Assembly (NCBI RefSeq): GCF_003862475.1
Contig: NZ_RRCO01000001.1
Location: forward strand, 806,001-870,000
Source of the DNA: Lachnoanaerobaculum gingivalis
Lineage (GTDB): Bacteria; Bacillota; Clostridia; Lachnospirales; Lachnospiraceae
Direction of reading: 5' to 3'
DNA: 64,000 nt
The notes beneath the pieces were generated by a model. It searched no databases and was not told the origin of the DNA. It saw only the letters and a program-made list of their open reading frames with translations. Numbering within the stretch: position 1 is the stretch's first letter; the number at the start of each line of letters is the position of its first letter. Below are positions 53,580 through 63,180 of this stretch, piece by piece. Made by a program: the position numbers and the translations under genes.

Positions 53580-54836
53580 TTATTGTATTATCTCTATAGG
53601 CTCACCTTCGTATACAAAAATCATTGCATCATATAGACTGACCGGCAGCGCCTTCGGTCTGTAACTGCTTTCTACTATCCTCATCATCCATGTATATCCT
53701 TCTCCAAGACTTCCCATTCTTAACGGAGAGTTTATCAGACTGTATAGACTGCTTCCCTCCTTTATATCTGCAAAATCCAACAAATAATACTTATCTTTTG
53801 CAAATCTTGCCTGTGCCGCAAGCGGATCGGCTGAAATAAAGCTTTGTATACTTCTTTTTTTCTTTTCAAGAACCTTTATATTGTCTGTAACCTTCCAAAA
53901 GTCGGTACCTATACTGTAGTAAGCTTCTTTAAGATCATTTGATAAAACGGCTCCCATAGATGTATATCCGTTTCCGACCTTTGCTATATGTCCGTCATGT
54001 GCAGCTATAACAATCCTTCCGCTACCTATTCTCTTTTCAATATCCAAAATATCCTCTATATTGCCCGCCATATCGCCGTCTCTGAGAGTATAATATGACT
54101 CATCTCTTTTAGTAAAAGTCTCCATAGACTGCCTTACAGTATTTAACTCAAATACCGCATCTCTGTCATCAGCATTTGCCACGTCTATATCACCGATTTT
54201 TTCTTTCAAACCGGTAACGAAATCTATAACGGCTTTTGCACTCTCCGGGCTTACCTCACCTTTTTCTATACAGTCGAGATTTTTATCAAACTCCTCTGCA
54301 CTTGTAAGTCCTTTTGATATACAGTAATTTTTTAAAAACTCATAACTTGTTTCAGGATTTTGCATATCAAAGCCGTAGAATCTAAGCTTCTTACCTTCAC
54401 TTACAGTACTGTTGTATTCTCTCATCCATGAAATAAGTTCTTCCATCTGTTTTGTATGGTATATCGGAAATGAAAATGTCTTTACAATACTTTCTATATC
54501 TACTTCACCGCCTTGAATATATCTGTTTATTGTGGCACATTCACCATAGTCGGCCTCCAGAGCAAAAGCTCTGAAGTCGTAATCTTTAACCATTTTCTTT
54601 AGGACTGAAAGCTTAAGTTCCTGAAAGTCCTTACAGCCGTGAGCCGCCTCTCCTATCGCAACTACATTTACATTATCTGATATTTTTATATCATCTACAG
54701 TCTTCATATATGAATTTATATCCGATATTTTTTTATGAGCACTTATATCTTCCACCTTAAATCTGCCAAACCAAAAGAGTGCCGCTGCCGATAAAATAAT
54801 TACAAAACCTAGTAAAATTCTCTTTAATGTCTTCAT
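53580..54836 (-). CDS. Erythromycin-esterase-family protein
   Basis: 418 residues. An N-terminal helix (8-25) probably anchors it outside the membrane. Family blocks are VVAIGEAAHGCKDF, AFALEADYGECATINRYI and IVIAAHDGHIAKVG, with the conserved Glu/His residues of the EreA/EreB/succinoglycan-hydrolase group. Many chromosomal members do not hydrolyse macrolides, so drug resistance is not implied. It is 17 bp below a hypothetical gene in the same unit. Confidence 0.85.
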   Translation of the reverse strand: MKTLKRILLGFVIILSAAALFWFGRFKVEDISAHKKISDINSYMKTVDDIKISDNVNVVAIGEAAHGCKDFQELKLSVLKKMVKDYDFRAFALEADYGECATINRYIQGGEVDIESIVKTFSFPIYHTKQMEELISWMREYNSTVSEGKKLRFYGFDMQNPETSYEFLKNYCISKGLTSAEEFDKNLDCIEKGEVSPESAKAVIDFVTGLKEKIGDIDVANADDRDAVFELNTVRQSMETFTKRDESYYTLRDGDMAGNIEDILDIEKRIGSGRIVIAAHDGHIAKVGNGYTSMGAVLSNDLKEAYYSIGTDFWKVTDNIKVLEKKKRSIQSFISADPLAAQARFAKDKYYLLDFADIKEGSSLYSLINSPLRMGSLGEGYTWMMRIVESSYRPKALPVSLYDAMIFVYEGEPIEIIQ

Positions 54837-54853
54837 ATTCCCTCTCTATACTT

Positions 54854-55435
54854 TTATATAATCTCATACAATTTCTTGGACCATTCATCATCTGTTTCTT
54901 TTAATAAAGGTTTTAAAAGAATCAACACCTGTTTTGAATAGTAATAAAAGCTGTAATACAAATCATCAGGAAATACATCTTCTTCTTCCCACCTCATTTC
55001 ATCCTCTTCTTCATCATAAACCTCAAACCAAAGATACTCTTTGGATAGCATATCTTTAAAGTTCACTAAAGGATCGGGATGCTCCATATTTTCTACAATG
55101 TTTACCGCTTCAACTATATATACGAACAATTCCGCAAGCTCAGATACAAGGTAGTCTGCTACAGGGTTTTTATCTCTGTCCTCTAAAGCCTTTTTAAATA
55201 TTCTGTATAGGAATATACATGCAAAAGGTGTTGCTTGCCAAAGAGTAGACTGATGCTCTATATCCATAGCTATCTCTTCTCCTGCCATCTCTATTGCATC
55301 TTTATCATTCATATCACTTAAGATTTCAAAGCACTTAGGAAAGTCCGTAGCTCTTTTATAGGTAGTAGTAAGCCTGTGCCAAGGTATATCCTGTACCTTC
55401 ACATTTTCTATATATTGCAAAGTACTATCTGTCAT
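54854..55435 (-). CDS. Hypothetical acidic HEAT-like helical protein
   Basis: 193 residues, mostly helical and acidic (EEEDEMRWEEEDVF near 150), with no signal or membrane segment. The segment EIAMDIEHQSTLWQATPFACIFL resembles HEAT-like proteins found among polymorphic-toxin immunity families (HQ-T--ATP pattern), but no toxin gene is adjacent. A strong AAGGAGG precedes the ATG. A terminator ends only about 20 bp upstream, so transcription must pass through it or start inside the exporter gene. Function unknown. Confidence 0.75.
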   Translation of the reverse strand: MTDSTLQYIENVKVQDIPWHRLTTTYKRATDFPKCFEILSDMNDKDAIEMAGEEIAMDIEHQSTLWQATPFACIFLYRIFKKALEDRDKNPVADYLVSELAELFVYIVEAVNIVENMEHPDPLVNFKDMLSKEYLWFEVYDEEEDEMRWEEEDVFPDDLYYSFYYYSKQVLILLKPLLKETDDEWSKKLYEII

Positions 55436-55449
55436 ATTTCCTCCTTAAA

Positions 55450-55485
55450 AATAAAACCCCTCATAAGCATAAGTTTAATGAGGGG
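55450..55485 (-). terminator. Terminator after the AI-2E-family gene
   Basis: CCCCTCAT (55457-55464) with ATGAGGGG (55478-55485), and TTTTATTTTT on the minus strand. It directly precedes the AAGGAGG of the next gene. Confidence 0.85.
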
Positions 55486-55493
55486 CAAGTAAA

Positions 55494-56732
55494 TTATTCC
55501 AATTTTATATATTTCTTTGTTTCTTCATCTATATGATCAAGGTCCATGTAATGTTTGCTGTCAGGCTCCAATCCCTTTTTCTTTAAGAAATGCTCTGAAA
55601 GCCTGCTTATAGTTCTGTATATTATTGCCCAGGTCGGCACAGCTATTATCATACCCACAATACCGAAAAGTCCGCCAAAGAGCAATATTGAAAACAGTAC
55701 CCAAAAGCTTGGAAGGCCTGTAGTCTGTCCGAGTATCTTAGGTCCGATAATATTTCCGTCCACCTGCTGCAAAACCAAAATCCATACTGCAAACTGAAGC
55801 GCCGTAACAGGCGATATAAGAAGTAAAAGTATGATACTTGGAATTGCACCTATAAAAGGTCCGAAGAAAGGTATTACATTGGTTACACCTACCACCACAC
55901 TTATAAGCAAGGCGTATGGCATATGTATTATGGCCATAAACACATAGTTTATTATTCCTATTATAATAGAATCTATTATCTTACCTACAATAAACTTTTC
56001 AAACATATTCTTGATATATCTGGCCTCTGTAACTATTTCATTTCCTATCTTTACTCCTGCAACAGCATATACTATTTTCTTTGCCTGTGATGCCAGTGTG
56101 GTTTTCATATTTAAAAGATACATCATTACCATTAAACCGATAATAATATTTACAACCACACCAAGGGCATTTAGTACGCCGCTTGAAAGATTCTTTATAT
56201 AGGTATTAACATTAGGCAATACCGTTGTAGTAGCTATATCGCTAAGTCTCGCACTGATATCCAGATAATTTCCGATTATAAGTTTCTCCAAATTCGGATT
56301 TTTATTCAAAATATCCTTGAGCCAAGCTTCAAGGTTTTCGGCGCCCGAAGGTGCATAGCTTATAACATTTGTGATACTGTTTACCAACTCAGGTATAATC
56401 ATCATTATCAAAGCAAACACTACCAAAATAAGTATTACAAGGCAAGACAAAGTAGCTATCATCTTAGCATACTTATCGGATTTCTTCCACTTTGGAAATA
56501 ATGATGATAATATCTCACCCACCCATCTTCCGATATGATCATATACAGGTGCCATTAAAAACGCCATCACCACACCGTAAAGCACTGAAGAAACGGTCGA
56601 TATTATAGTGCTTATAGCTGTAGCAATAATCCCAAGTTTATTGAAAATCAAAGATATCACAAGGGCTATTACTATGACTGCAACTGCTGTTAAACCCCAT
56701 TTAAAATATATGTCATTCTTATTTTCTTCCAT
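55494..56732 (-). CDS. AI-2E-family transporter
   Basis: 412-residue membrane protein of PF01594, with about eight helices: a paired N-terminal set (15-85), a long middle domain and the C-terminal GVTNVIPFFGPFIGAIPS followed by LQQVDGNIIGPKILG, the family signature. Members include autoinducer exporters, Na+/H+ antiporters and proteins of unknown use, so the name is not proof of function. It starts on the base after the peptidase stop. Confidence 0.92.
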   Translation of the reverse strand: MEENKNDIYFKWGLTAVAVIVIALVISLIFNKLGIIATAISTIISTVSSVLYGVVMAFLMAPVYDHIGRWVGEILSSLFPKWKKSDKYAKMIATLSCLVILILVVFALIMMIIPELVNSITNVISYAPSGAENLEAWLKDILNKNPNLEKLIIGNYLDISARLSDIATTTVLPNVNTYIKNLSSGVLNALGVVVNIIIGLMVMMYLLNMKTTLASQAKKIVYAVAGVKIGNEIVTEARYIKNMFEKFIVGKIIDSIIIGIINYVFMAIIHMPYALLISVVVGVTNVIPFFGPFIGAIPSIILLLLISPVTALQFAVWILVLQQVDGNIIGPKILGQTTGLPSFWVLFSILLFGGLFGIVGMIIAVPTWAIIYRTISRLSEHFLKKKGLEPDSKHYMDLDHIDEETKKYIKLE

Positions 56733-58031
56733 TTAAACCTCTACAGCGATCTTATCATCTTTTATATCAATATTTGCTTCAAAAAAGGCTTTAAGCGCCT
56801 CAAAAGCATATCCTACGTCCTTTGCACCTGCAGTCTCATATGCTGAATGCATTGCCAACTGCGGCAATCCGATGTCCACCGCATTCATACTTACAACGGT
56901 ATTTGAAAGATTTCCAAGAGTTGAACCGCCTGCAATATCACTTCTGTTTGCAAAAGTCTGATATGGTATATTTTTCTTTTCAAGAATCTTTTTCAGTATT
57001 GCTCTGCTGAATGCATCTGTTGTATATTTTTGATTTGCACTTTCTTTAATTGCAATTCCTTGATTTAAAACAGGTCTGTTCTTTACATCAAACAGTTCAG
57101 GATGATTCGGATGAAGGGCATGTGCATTGTCACAGCTGATAAGAATACTCTTTGCTATAGCCCTGTAATACTCTTCCTTTGTTTTTCCAAGTGCGGTGTT
57201 TACTCTGTCAAGTGTACTTGCAAGGAATGTAGACATGGCACCCTGCTTTGTAACCGATCCCACCTCTTCATTGTCAAATACCGCAAAGACATTTATATGG
57301 TTTTTATTTTCAGCCTCAACAAATCCTCTAAGCGATGTGTAAACACACTCCAGATCGTCAAGTCTTCCGCTTGATATAAGCTCATTGTCAAATCCGACAA
57401 CCGTAGCCTTTTGTCTGTTTACCAGATACAGATCTTTTGCAAGTATATCCTCAGGCTCTATGCCAAGTTCCTTTGCAATCATATTGTCAAAGTCAGCTTC
57501 TTTAAGATTGCCTGCGCCAAATATCGGAAGCATATCAACTTGATTATTGAAAGCAAATCCCTTATTTATCTCTCTGTTAAAATGTATAGGTACATTCGGA
57601 ATAATAAGTAAATCTCTGTTTATATGAATGAGTCTGCTTTCAATACCTTTATCGGTATTTACCATAACTCTTCCTGCCAATGTCAGAGGTTTATCAAGCC
57701 ATGTGGCATTTATCATGCCGCCATAACCTTCCACATTCAGCTTTAAATAGCCGTTTGCTTCTATTACCGGCCTGTCCTTAAGTTTAAATGTAGGTGAATC
57801 GGAATGTGCCGCACTTATCTGAAAACGGTAATCTCCTTTTGCTATATCAAAAGCTATAAGACTTGATGAATTCCTTTTTGTATAATACTTTCCTTTGTTT
57901 ATATTCCATTTCTCATTTTCAGGCAGATAAGTAAAGCCTGATTTTTGTAAAACTTTTTCGCATTCATTTATTGCATGAAACATTGTCACTGATGAATCCA
58001 AAAAATCCATCAAATCTCTTAAAATATCCAT
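56733..58031 (-). CDS. M18-family aminopeptidase
   Basis: Cytosolic zinc aminopeptidase of the aspartyl-aminopeptidase family, 432 residues. Metal ligands appear in SAAHSDSPTF (His, Asp), VFDNEEVGSV (Glu pair), SCDNAHALHPNHPE and MHSAYETAG. RSDIAGGSTLG is conserved. The M18 enzymes form large dodecamers that trim acidic or neutral peptides. It is first in the unit with the AI-2E exporter. Confidence 0.95.
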   Translation of the reverse strand: MDILRDLMDFLDSSVTMFHAINECEKVLQKSGFTYLPENEKWNINKGKYYTKRNSSSLIAFDIAKGDYRFQISAAHSDSPTFKLKDRPVIEANGYLKLNVEGYGGMINATWLDKPLTLAGRVMVNTDKGIESRLIHINRDLLIIPNVPIHFNREINKGFAFNNQVDMLPIFGAGNLKEADFDNMIAKELGIEPEDILAKDLYLVNRQKATVVGFDNELISSGRLDDLECVYTSLRGFVEAENKNHINVFAVFDNEEVGSVTKQGAMSTFLASTLDRVNTALGKTKEEYYRAIAKSILISCDNAHALHPNHPELFDVKNRPVLNQGIAIKESANQKYTTDAFSRAILKKILEKKNIPYQTFANRSDIAGGSTLGNLSNTVVSMNAVDIGLPQLAMHSAYETAGAKDVGYAFEALKAFFEANIDIKDDKIAVEV

Positions 58032-58070
58032 ACAGCCTCTTTCTATCCTATAATGTCATCTTAATACTGC

Positions 58071-58079
58071 ATTATACCA
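58071..58079 (-). promoter_or_regulatory. Extended -10 promoter of the M18 gene
   Basis: TGG-TATAAT on the minus strand (58079-58071), 40 bp before the start. The -35 is weak. Confidence 0.5.
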
Positions 58080-58148
58080 TAGAAAACCCTATCTGTATTA
58101 TCTAAATTTATTATGATTCTTATATTTAAATATTTAATGTACTTAAAT

Positions 58149-60113
58149 TTATCTGACTATGTTCGTATAAACTTTTGATGTGAGTTTAAAAATAACAAAG
58201 TAAATAAGTGCAAATATAAACAATACACCTCCAAGGCAGATCATATATAGCGAAGCGTCCGATACTCCAAACAGCCCCAAAAGTCTAAAGATAATCTTTG
58301 ACGCCACGATACAATGAGCGGCCGCTACAATAAGAGGTCCATAAAACATCAGGCAGATTTGAGAATCTGTGGTTTTCTTTATCAAATCATCCGAAAGCCC
58401 CAGTTTTTTCATGATTTGATACTTTTCCCTGTCTTCAAAACCTTCACTGATTCTCTTATAGTAAGTAATCAAAACAGTCCCTGTAAGGAATATAATACCT
58501 ATCAGAACTCCAAGGAATAAAAAACCTCCGTTTACCTCATACTGATTGCTTATCATCACACTACGACTGCTTACACCATACATACTTCTACCATCACCTG
58601 TAAGCTGATTCTTTATGCCGTCTTTAAGCTTTACCAATGTATCCTCATATTCCTTATCACCTACTCCGTCTACATCCCAATATACACTGCAATTTATGTC
58701 CGCCCCGTCCAAAGCTTTTCTTACAAACTCCAGAGTAGCCATATCCTTAACGACAATACTGTATCCGTCAACTCCCGAATATTCTAAAGGAAATATACTG
58801 TCTATTTTTATGACTTTAAAATCTCTGTCTCCGATTTTTAATATATCGCTGATTTTGTTATTTTTATTCTCTCCAAGTAATATTTCTCCTTCATCAAGCT
58901 TAATATTTTGATGTGTTCTTCCATTGTATCCTTCAAGGTCGCTTGCAATTACAAATATCGGATTGGCCTTACTTCCTCTTTGATATTTACTTATTTCATT
59001 ACCTGTCTTTACTGCAGCTACAGTCATATCAAATGTAGTATACTCATCTTTAATCATTGACGTATCAGGCACGCTTGACTCCACAAGACTTTGCAGTTTC
59101 TTTGCCATAGCTTCATTGCTTATATTCTCACTTCCGGCTGCAATCCTGTATTCTCTGGGCATTACACTGTCCCCAAGCTTTATATAGTTTGAGTATATCG
59201 CTATCGTAGTAGACAGACTGATAATAACTCCGGCACTTAGAATAGAGATACTTGCAAGAGATATTGCATTCCCTTTCATTCTGTATAAAAGACCGCTTAC
59301 ACTCAAAAACCTCTTCGGTGTATAAAAGCTCTTATTATTTCTTTGCGCTTTCAATATAAATACCGTAAAAGTCGCATATAAAAGGTAAGTTGCCAATATG
59401 GTGGCAAGCACTGCTACAAAGAAATAGTTAATAGATGAAAGCAATCCGCCTACAAACAGTGCAATACCATAACCAACTACCAGCAGCAAAAACCCTACAA
59501 CCATTATTATAATTCTTGACTTCGGTTCACCCTCACCTTTGTGAGTTCTTTGTAAAAGCTCCATGGGTGTGGACATATATATTCTAAGTCCGCTTCCGAT
59601 AATAATAATCAGATAGAGGATTACCACCAAAACTGTAGTATCTATAAGTGCCGAAATACTGAAATGATAGTCCATCAGTCTTCCCGATACATCCTTCATC
59701 AAAAAGTTTAGGAATAAAAAGCAAAGCTGCCCGAATATATATCCTCCTACTATACCGACAAACCATATGATTGCAAACAGTATAAGAAATTCAATACTGA
59801 TAATCTTACCTACATGTTTCTTCTCAAGACCTAAGATGCCGTACAGTGCAAACTCCTTACTTCTCCTTTTTAACCAAAAGGCGGCGGCGTACTGTACAAA
59901 TATAAATGTAAATATCGCCAGAATAACTATTCCGAACTTTATAAGCGTCGGCAAAGCCTGATGCCTTGTTCTGACATAATTGTTGTTTACCAAACTTGCT
60001 GTTATATTAAAAAGTATCAGCATTACACCTGATGACAGTACAAACGGAATCTCAAGTAATCTATTTGCTTTAAGGTTTTGAAGAGCAAATTTTTTTGCCA
60101 TTGAAAAACTCAT
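58149..60113 (-). CDS. bceB: BceB-type ABC transporter permease
   Basis: 654 residues with the BceB layout: about ten helices, with a large extracellular domain (about 310-530) between helices 7 and 8 that senses peptide antibiotics such as bacitracin. N-terminal FALQNLKANRLLEIPFVLSS and the first FtsX unit (about 60-160) are clear. It overlaps bceA by 4 bases. In this family the permease both gives resistance and signals to the histidine kinase. Confidence 0.92.
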   Translation of the reverse strand: MSFSMAKKFALQNLKANRLLEIPFVLSSGVMLILFNITASLVNNNYVRTRHQALPTLIKFGIVILAIFTFIFVQYAAAFWLKRRSKEFALYGILGLEKKHVGKIISIEFLILFAIIWFVGIVGGYIFGQLCFLFLNFLMKDVSGRLMDYHFSISALIDTTVLVVILYLIIIIGSGLRIYMSTPMELLQRTHKGEGEPKSRIIIMVVGFLLLVVGYGIALFVGGLLSSINYFFVAVLATILATYLLYATFTVFILKAQRNNKSFYTPKRFLSVSGLLYRMKGNAISLASISILSAGVIISLSTTIAIYSNYIKLGDSVMPREYRIAAGSENISNEAMAKKLQSLVESSVPDTSMIKDEYTTFDMTVAAVKTGNEISKYQRGSKANPIFVIASDLEGYNGRTHQNIKLDEGEILLGENKNNKISDILKIGDRDFKVIKIDSIFPLEYSGVDGYSIVVKDMATLEFVRKALDGADINCSVYWDVDGVGDKEYEDTLVKLKDGIKNQLTGDGRSMYGVSSRSVMISNQYEVNGGFLFLGVLIGIIFLTGTVLITYYKRISEGFEDREKYQIMKKLGLSDDLIKKTTDSQICLMFYGPLIVAAAHCIVASKIIFRLLGLFGVSDASLYMICLGGVLFIFALIYFVIFKLTSKVYTNIVR

Positions 60114-60868
60114 AACTTCTTACCTCTGCTTAACATAAACTCCGCCTGACTTATTCTTTCCATAAAATTATTTCGACTCTCATCCTCCCCTCTGTAAATT
60201 TCATGGAAAACAACTCCGTCACGAATAAATAATACTCTCTTTGCACAGGCTGCCGCACGGAGAGAATGTGTTACAAGTAAAACAGTCTGTCCTTCTTCAT
60301 TTATTTTTTGAAATAAATTCAAAATCATCTCTGAAGATGTTGAATCGAGTGCCCCTGTCGGTTCATCTGCCAAAAGCAGTGTAGGTCTTGTAATAATCGC
60401 TCTGGCAATGGCCACTCTCTGTTTTTGTCCACCCGATATTTCATAAGGGTATTTATCCAAAATTTCCCTTATACCGAGTCTATCCTGTATCTCATCCAGT
60501 CTCTCTTTCATCAAATCTCTGTTTTCATCAGACAATACCAATGGCAGGTAAATATTTTCTCTGTTATTAAACTGATCCAAAAGATTAAAGTCCTGAAATA
60601 CAAAACCCAATTCCTTTCTTCTAAACATCGATATATCACTTGTCTTTAATTTTCCGATATCATTACCGTTCAGCATTAAAGTACCTGAAGTCGCTTTATC
60701 CAATGTTGCAATAATATTCAAAAGCGTAGTTTTGCCTGCCCCCGACTCACCCATTATAGAAATAAATTCGCCCTCTTCCACAGAGAAGTTAACCCCCTTT
60801 AATGCCTCAGTCGTGACATTCTTTGTCTTGTACAGCTTTTTTATATTCTTACATTCTAATATTGTCAT
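60110..60868 (-). CDS. bceA: BceA-type ABC transporter ATPase
   Basis: 252 residues. Walker A GESGAGKTT, Q-loop FVFQDFNLLDQF, signature ISGGQKQR, Walker B LLLADEPTGALD. It is the partner of BceB. AAAGGAGG lies before the ATG (60868). The gene follows a 22-bp palindrome at the end of bceS, the likely control site. Confidence 0.95.
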   Translation of the reverse strand: MTILECKNIKKLYKTKNVTTEALKGVNFSVEEGEFISIMGESGAGKTTLLNIIATLDKATSGTLMLNGNDIGKLKTSDISMFRRKELGFVFQDFNLLDQFNNRENIYLPLVLSDENRDLMKERLDEIQDRLGIREILDKYPYEISGGQKQRVAIARAIITRPTLLLADEPTGALDSTSSEMILNLFQKINEEGQTVLLVTHSLRAAACAKRVLFIRDGVVFHEIYRGEDESRNNFMERISQAEFMLSRGKKL

Positions 60869-60946
60869 TTCTTTCCTCCTTTATATTGCCCATTCTACAT
60901 CAGCAAAAAATTTTCTGCATTTATCTAATATGACAATATAGGCTGT

Positions 60947-60968
60947 AATCTTACATATTTGTAAGATT
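60947..60968. promoter_or_regulatory. 22-bp palindrome at the bceS stop, probable BceR box
   Basis: AATCTTACA (60947-60955) and TGTAAGATT (60960-60968), perfect 9-bp arms with a 4-bp spacer, about 80-100 bp before bceA. There is no T-run, so it is not a terminator. Confidence 0.6.
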
Positions 60969-61862
60969 GGATTTTGACTTGAATATAAAAGAGAACTCAC
61001 TACCTACATTAAGCTCGGATTTTACTTCTATTTCAATATTCAAAATTTCAGCTGCCTTTCCTACCATATACAGTCCAAGACCGCTTGATTTTTCATTCAT
61101 TCTACCGTTAAATCCCGAATACCCTCTGTCAAAGATTTTTCTGATATCCTTTGAAGGAATTCCTATTCCGGTATCTTTTATACTTAACTTTGCAAGTTCC
61201 TTATCATAGACTATACTTATACTGCCATGCTTTGTGTATTTAAGTGCATTAGATATAATCTGCTCCAATATTATGGAAAGCCATTTTGCATCACTTACTA
61301 CTCTTTCACCTGTTTTTATATATTCAAGTTTTATTTTCTTTTCAATAAAGATAAGTGAATACTTCTTTATAACACTGTTTAATACCTCATCCAGATCCAC
61401 TTCATATATATCCATATCCGTGCTTCTGTCTTTCAGTTTTAAATAGTTCATAGCCATATTTGTGTATTCCTCGATATAAAACATCTGCTCTTTAAGCCTT
61501 TTGTCGGCTACAGCTTTATCCAAAATAAGATTGCAGACTGTAATAGGCGTTTTGATTTGATGTATCCATAGTAAAAAATACTCTTCCAAATCCTTTCTTT
61601 CATCAATTATCTTATTTCTGAGAGTATTATTTTCAATTTTAAGCCTTTCAATTTCCTCAGACATTTTTTCTCTCTTTACATAAGATATCCACTCTATGAT
61701 AAGAAAAACCAACATGCAAAATAATATAAGCTCAAGACTTAAGATAAAATATTGCATATCAAAATTTGCAAATAAAAATACCCCTCCAAATATTAAACAT
61801 ACATATAGAAGGGTAATAAAAATACGATATTCACTTTTTAAAAAAGACCATAATCTGTTCAT
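60951..61862 (-). CDS. bceS: Intramembrane-sensing histidine kinase, BceS type
   Basis: 303 residues. Two close N-terminal helices (about 15-32 and 38-56) with almost no loop between, the mark of kinases that rely on a transporter to sense. His101 in WIHQIKTPITV is the phosphorylation site. N box ISNALKYTKHGS, G1 IKDTGIGIP and G2 SSGLGLYMVGKAAEIL. It lies 2 bp below bceR. Confidence 0.94.
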   Translation of the reverse strand: MNRLWSFLKSEYRIFITLLYVCLIFGGVFLFANFDMQYFILSLELILFCMLVFLIIEWISYVKREKMSEEIERLKIENNTLRNKIIDERKDLEEYFLLWIHQIKTPITVCNLILDKAVADKRLKEQMFYIEEYTNMAMNYLKLKDRSTDMDIYEVDLDEVLNSVIKKYSLIFIEKKIKLEYIKTGERVVSDAKWLSIILEQIISNALKYTKHGSISIVYDKELAKLSIKDTGIGIPSKDIRKIFDRGYSGFNGRMNEKSSGLGLYMVGKAAEILNIEIEVKSELNVGSEFSFIFKSKSNLTNM

Positions 61863-61864
61863 AT

Positions 61865-62536
61865 CTACCTCACAAGATAATATCCCATACCTTTTTTAGT
61901 CTGTATAAATTCTTTATATCCGACATTATCAAGCTTCTTTCTAAGCCTTGTAATATTCACCGCCAAAGTATTGTCATCTATAAAATCATCGCCCTGCCAG
62001 CAGTGATTCATAATATCCTCTCTTCTCACTATCTGTCCTTTTGCATTAAACAGTGCCTCAAGTATAAGAAGCTCAGTCTTTGTAAGGTCTATATCAAAAT
62101 TTTCACACAAGAGCTTTGCTCTTGAAGTATCCAGACTTATTCCTTCAAATGTCAATTTATCGACCTGCATTGTATATTCATAAGTCCGTCTTAAGATTGC
62201 CTGTATTTTTACTCTGGTCAAATTGATATCAATAGGCTTTGTAATATAGTCATCGGCTCCAAATTGCATTGCGGATACCATATCCATCGAATTATTGTGA
62301 GAAGAGATGAAAATTATAGGTACATTTGAACTTTCTCTGATTTTCTGAGTCCAGTAAAATCCGTTGTAGTATGGCAGAGTGATATCCATAAGTACAAGAT
62401 CCGACTTAAACTCTTCAACCTCTTTTGCCACATTATTAAAGTCTTTTACAGACATTGTTTCATATCCCCACGCTCTGAGTTCATCTCCCAAAAGCTCCAC
62501 TATATTTTCATCATCTTCCACAATAAATATCTTCAT
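61865..62536 (-). CDS. bceR: OmpR-family response regulator, BceR type
   Basis: 223 residues. Receiver with the acidic pair VEDDE, phospho-Asp51 (VLMDITLPYY) and Lys in ITKPIDINL. The C-terminal winged helix (about 128-222) has TKTELLILEALF and VNITRLRKKLD. Partner of BceS. It lies 4 bp below engB. Confidence 0.95.
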   Translation of the reverse strand: MKIFIVEDDENIVELLGDELRAWGYETMSVKDFNNVAKEVEEFKSDLVLMDITLPYYNGFYWTQKIRESSNVPIIFISSHNNSMDMVSAMQFGADDYITKPIDINLTRVKIQAILRRTYEYTMQVDKLTFEGISLDTSRAKLLCENFDIDLTKTELLILEALFNAKGQIVRREDIMNHCWQGDDFIDDNTLAVNITRLRKKLDNVGYKEFIQTKKGMGYYLVR

Positions 62537-62540
62537 TAAA

Positions 62541-63140
62541 TTAAACCGATTCTTCCTCTGCCAAAAGATTTTCTATAAATTCATACACTTCTTCTCTGCC
62601 CTGCTTAGTCTGTGATGAAAAAGGTATAAGCACGCTGTTCTTAGGTAATCCAAGTCCTTCTCTCACCGTCTTAACGCATTTAGCCACCTGACTTCTTTTT
62701 AACTTATCAAGCTTCGTAGCTATAATTACAGGCTGATATCCGTTATATACAATCCAGTCATACATCTGCTTATCATTTTTACCCGGCTCATGCCTTATAT
62801 CGATCAGCAAAAATATACATCTGATTTGCTTTGAAGTATGTAGGTACTTTTCTATCATCTTGCCCCATTTTTCCTTTGTGGCAAGATTTGCATTGGCATA
62901 ACCGTACCCCGGCAGGTCAACAAAATATAAATCATCATTTACTTTATAATAATTTATGGTCTGTGTCTTTCCGGGCTGACTTGATGTCCTTGCCAAAGAT
63001 TTCCTGTTCATAAGAGAATTTATCAATGATGATTTTCCTACATTTGACTTGCCTGCAAAGACTATTTCCGGATCTGTATTTTCAGGAAATGTACTGGTAA
63101 TACCGCATACCGTCTCCAGCTCCGCTTTTTTTATTATCAT
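62541..63140 (-). CDS. engB: Ribosome-biogenesis GTPase EngB/YsxC
   Basis: 199 residues. G1 GKSNVGKS (30-37), G3 DLPGYGYAN, G4 ATKLDKLKRSQ. Needed for late 50S assembly. It lies 40 bp below lon, the usual clostridial lon-engB pairing, and is joined here to the bce regulators. Confidence 0.96.
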   Translation of the reverse strand: MIIKKAELETVCGITSTFPENTDPEIVFAGKSNVGKSSLINSLMNRKSLARTSSQPGKTQTINYYKVNDDLYFVDLPGYGYANANLATKEKWGKMIEKYLHTSKQIRCIFLLIDIRHEPGKNDKQMYDWIVYNGYQPVIIATKLDKLKRSQVAKCVKTVREGLGLPKNSVLIPFSSQTKQGREEVYEFIENLLAEEESV

Positions 63141-63180
63141 AAGTACCTCATTTATATTCTTTTATTATTACATCAAAATT

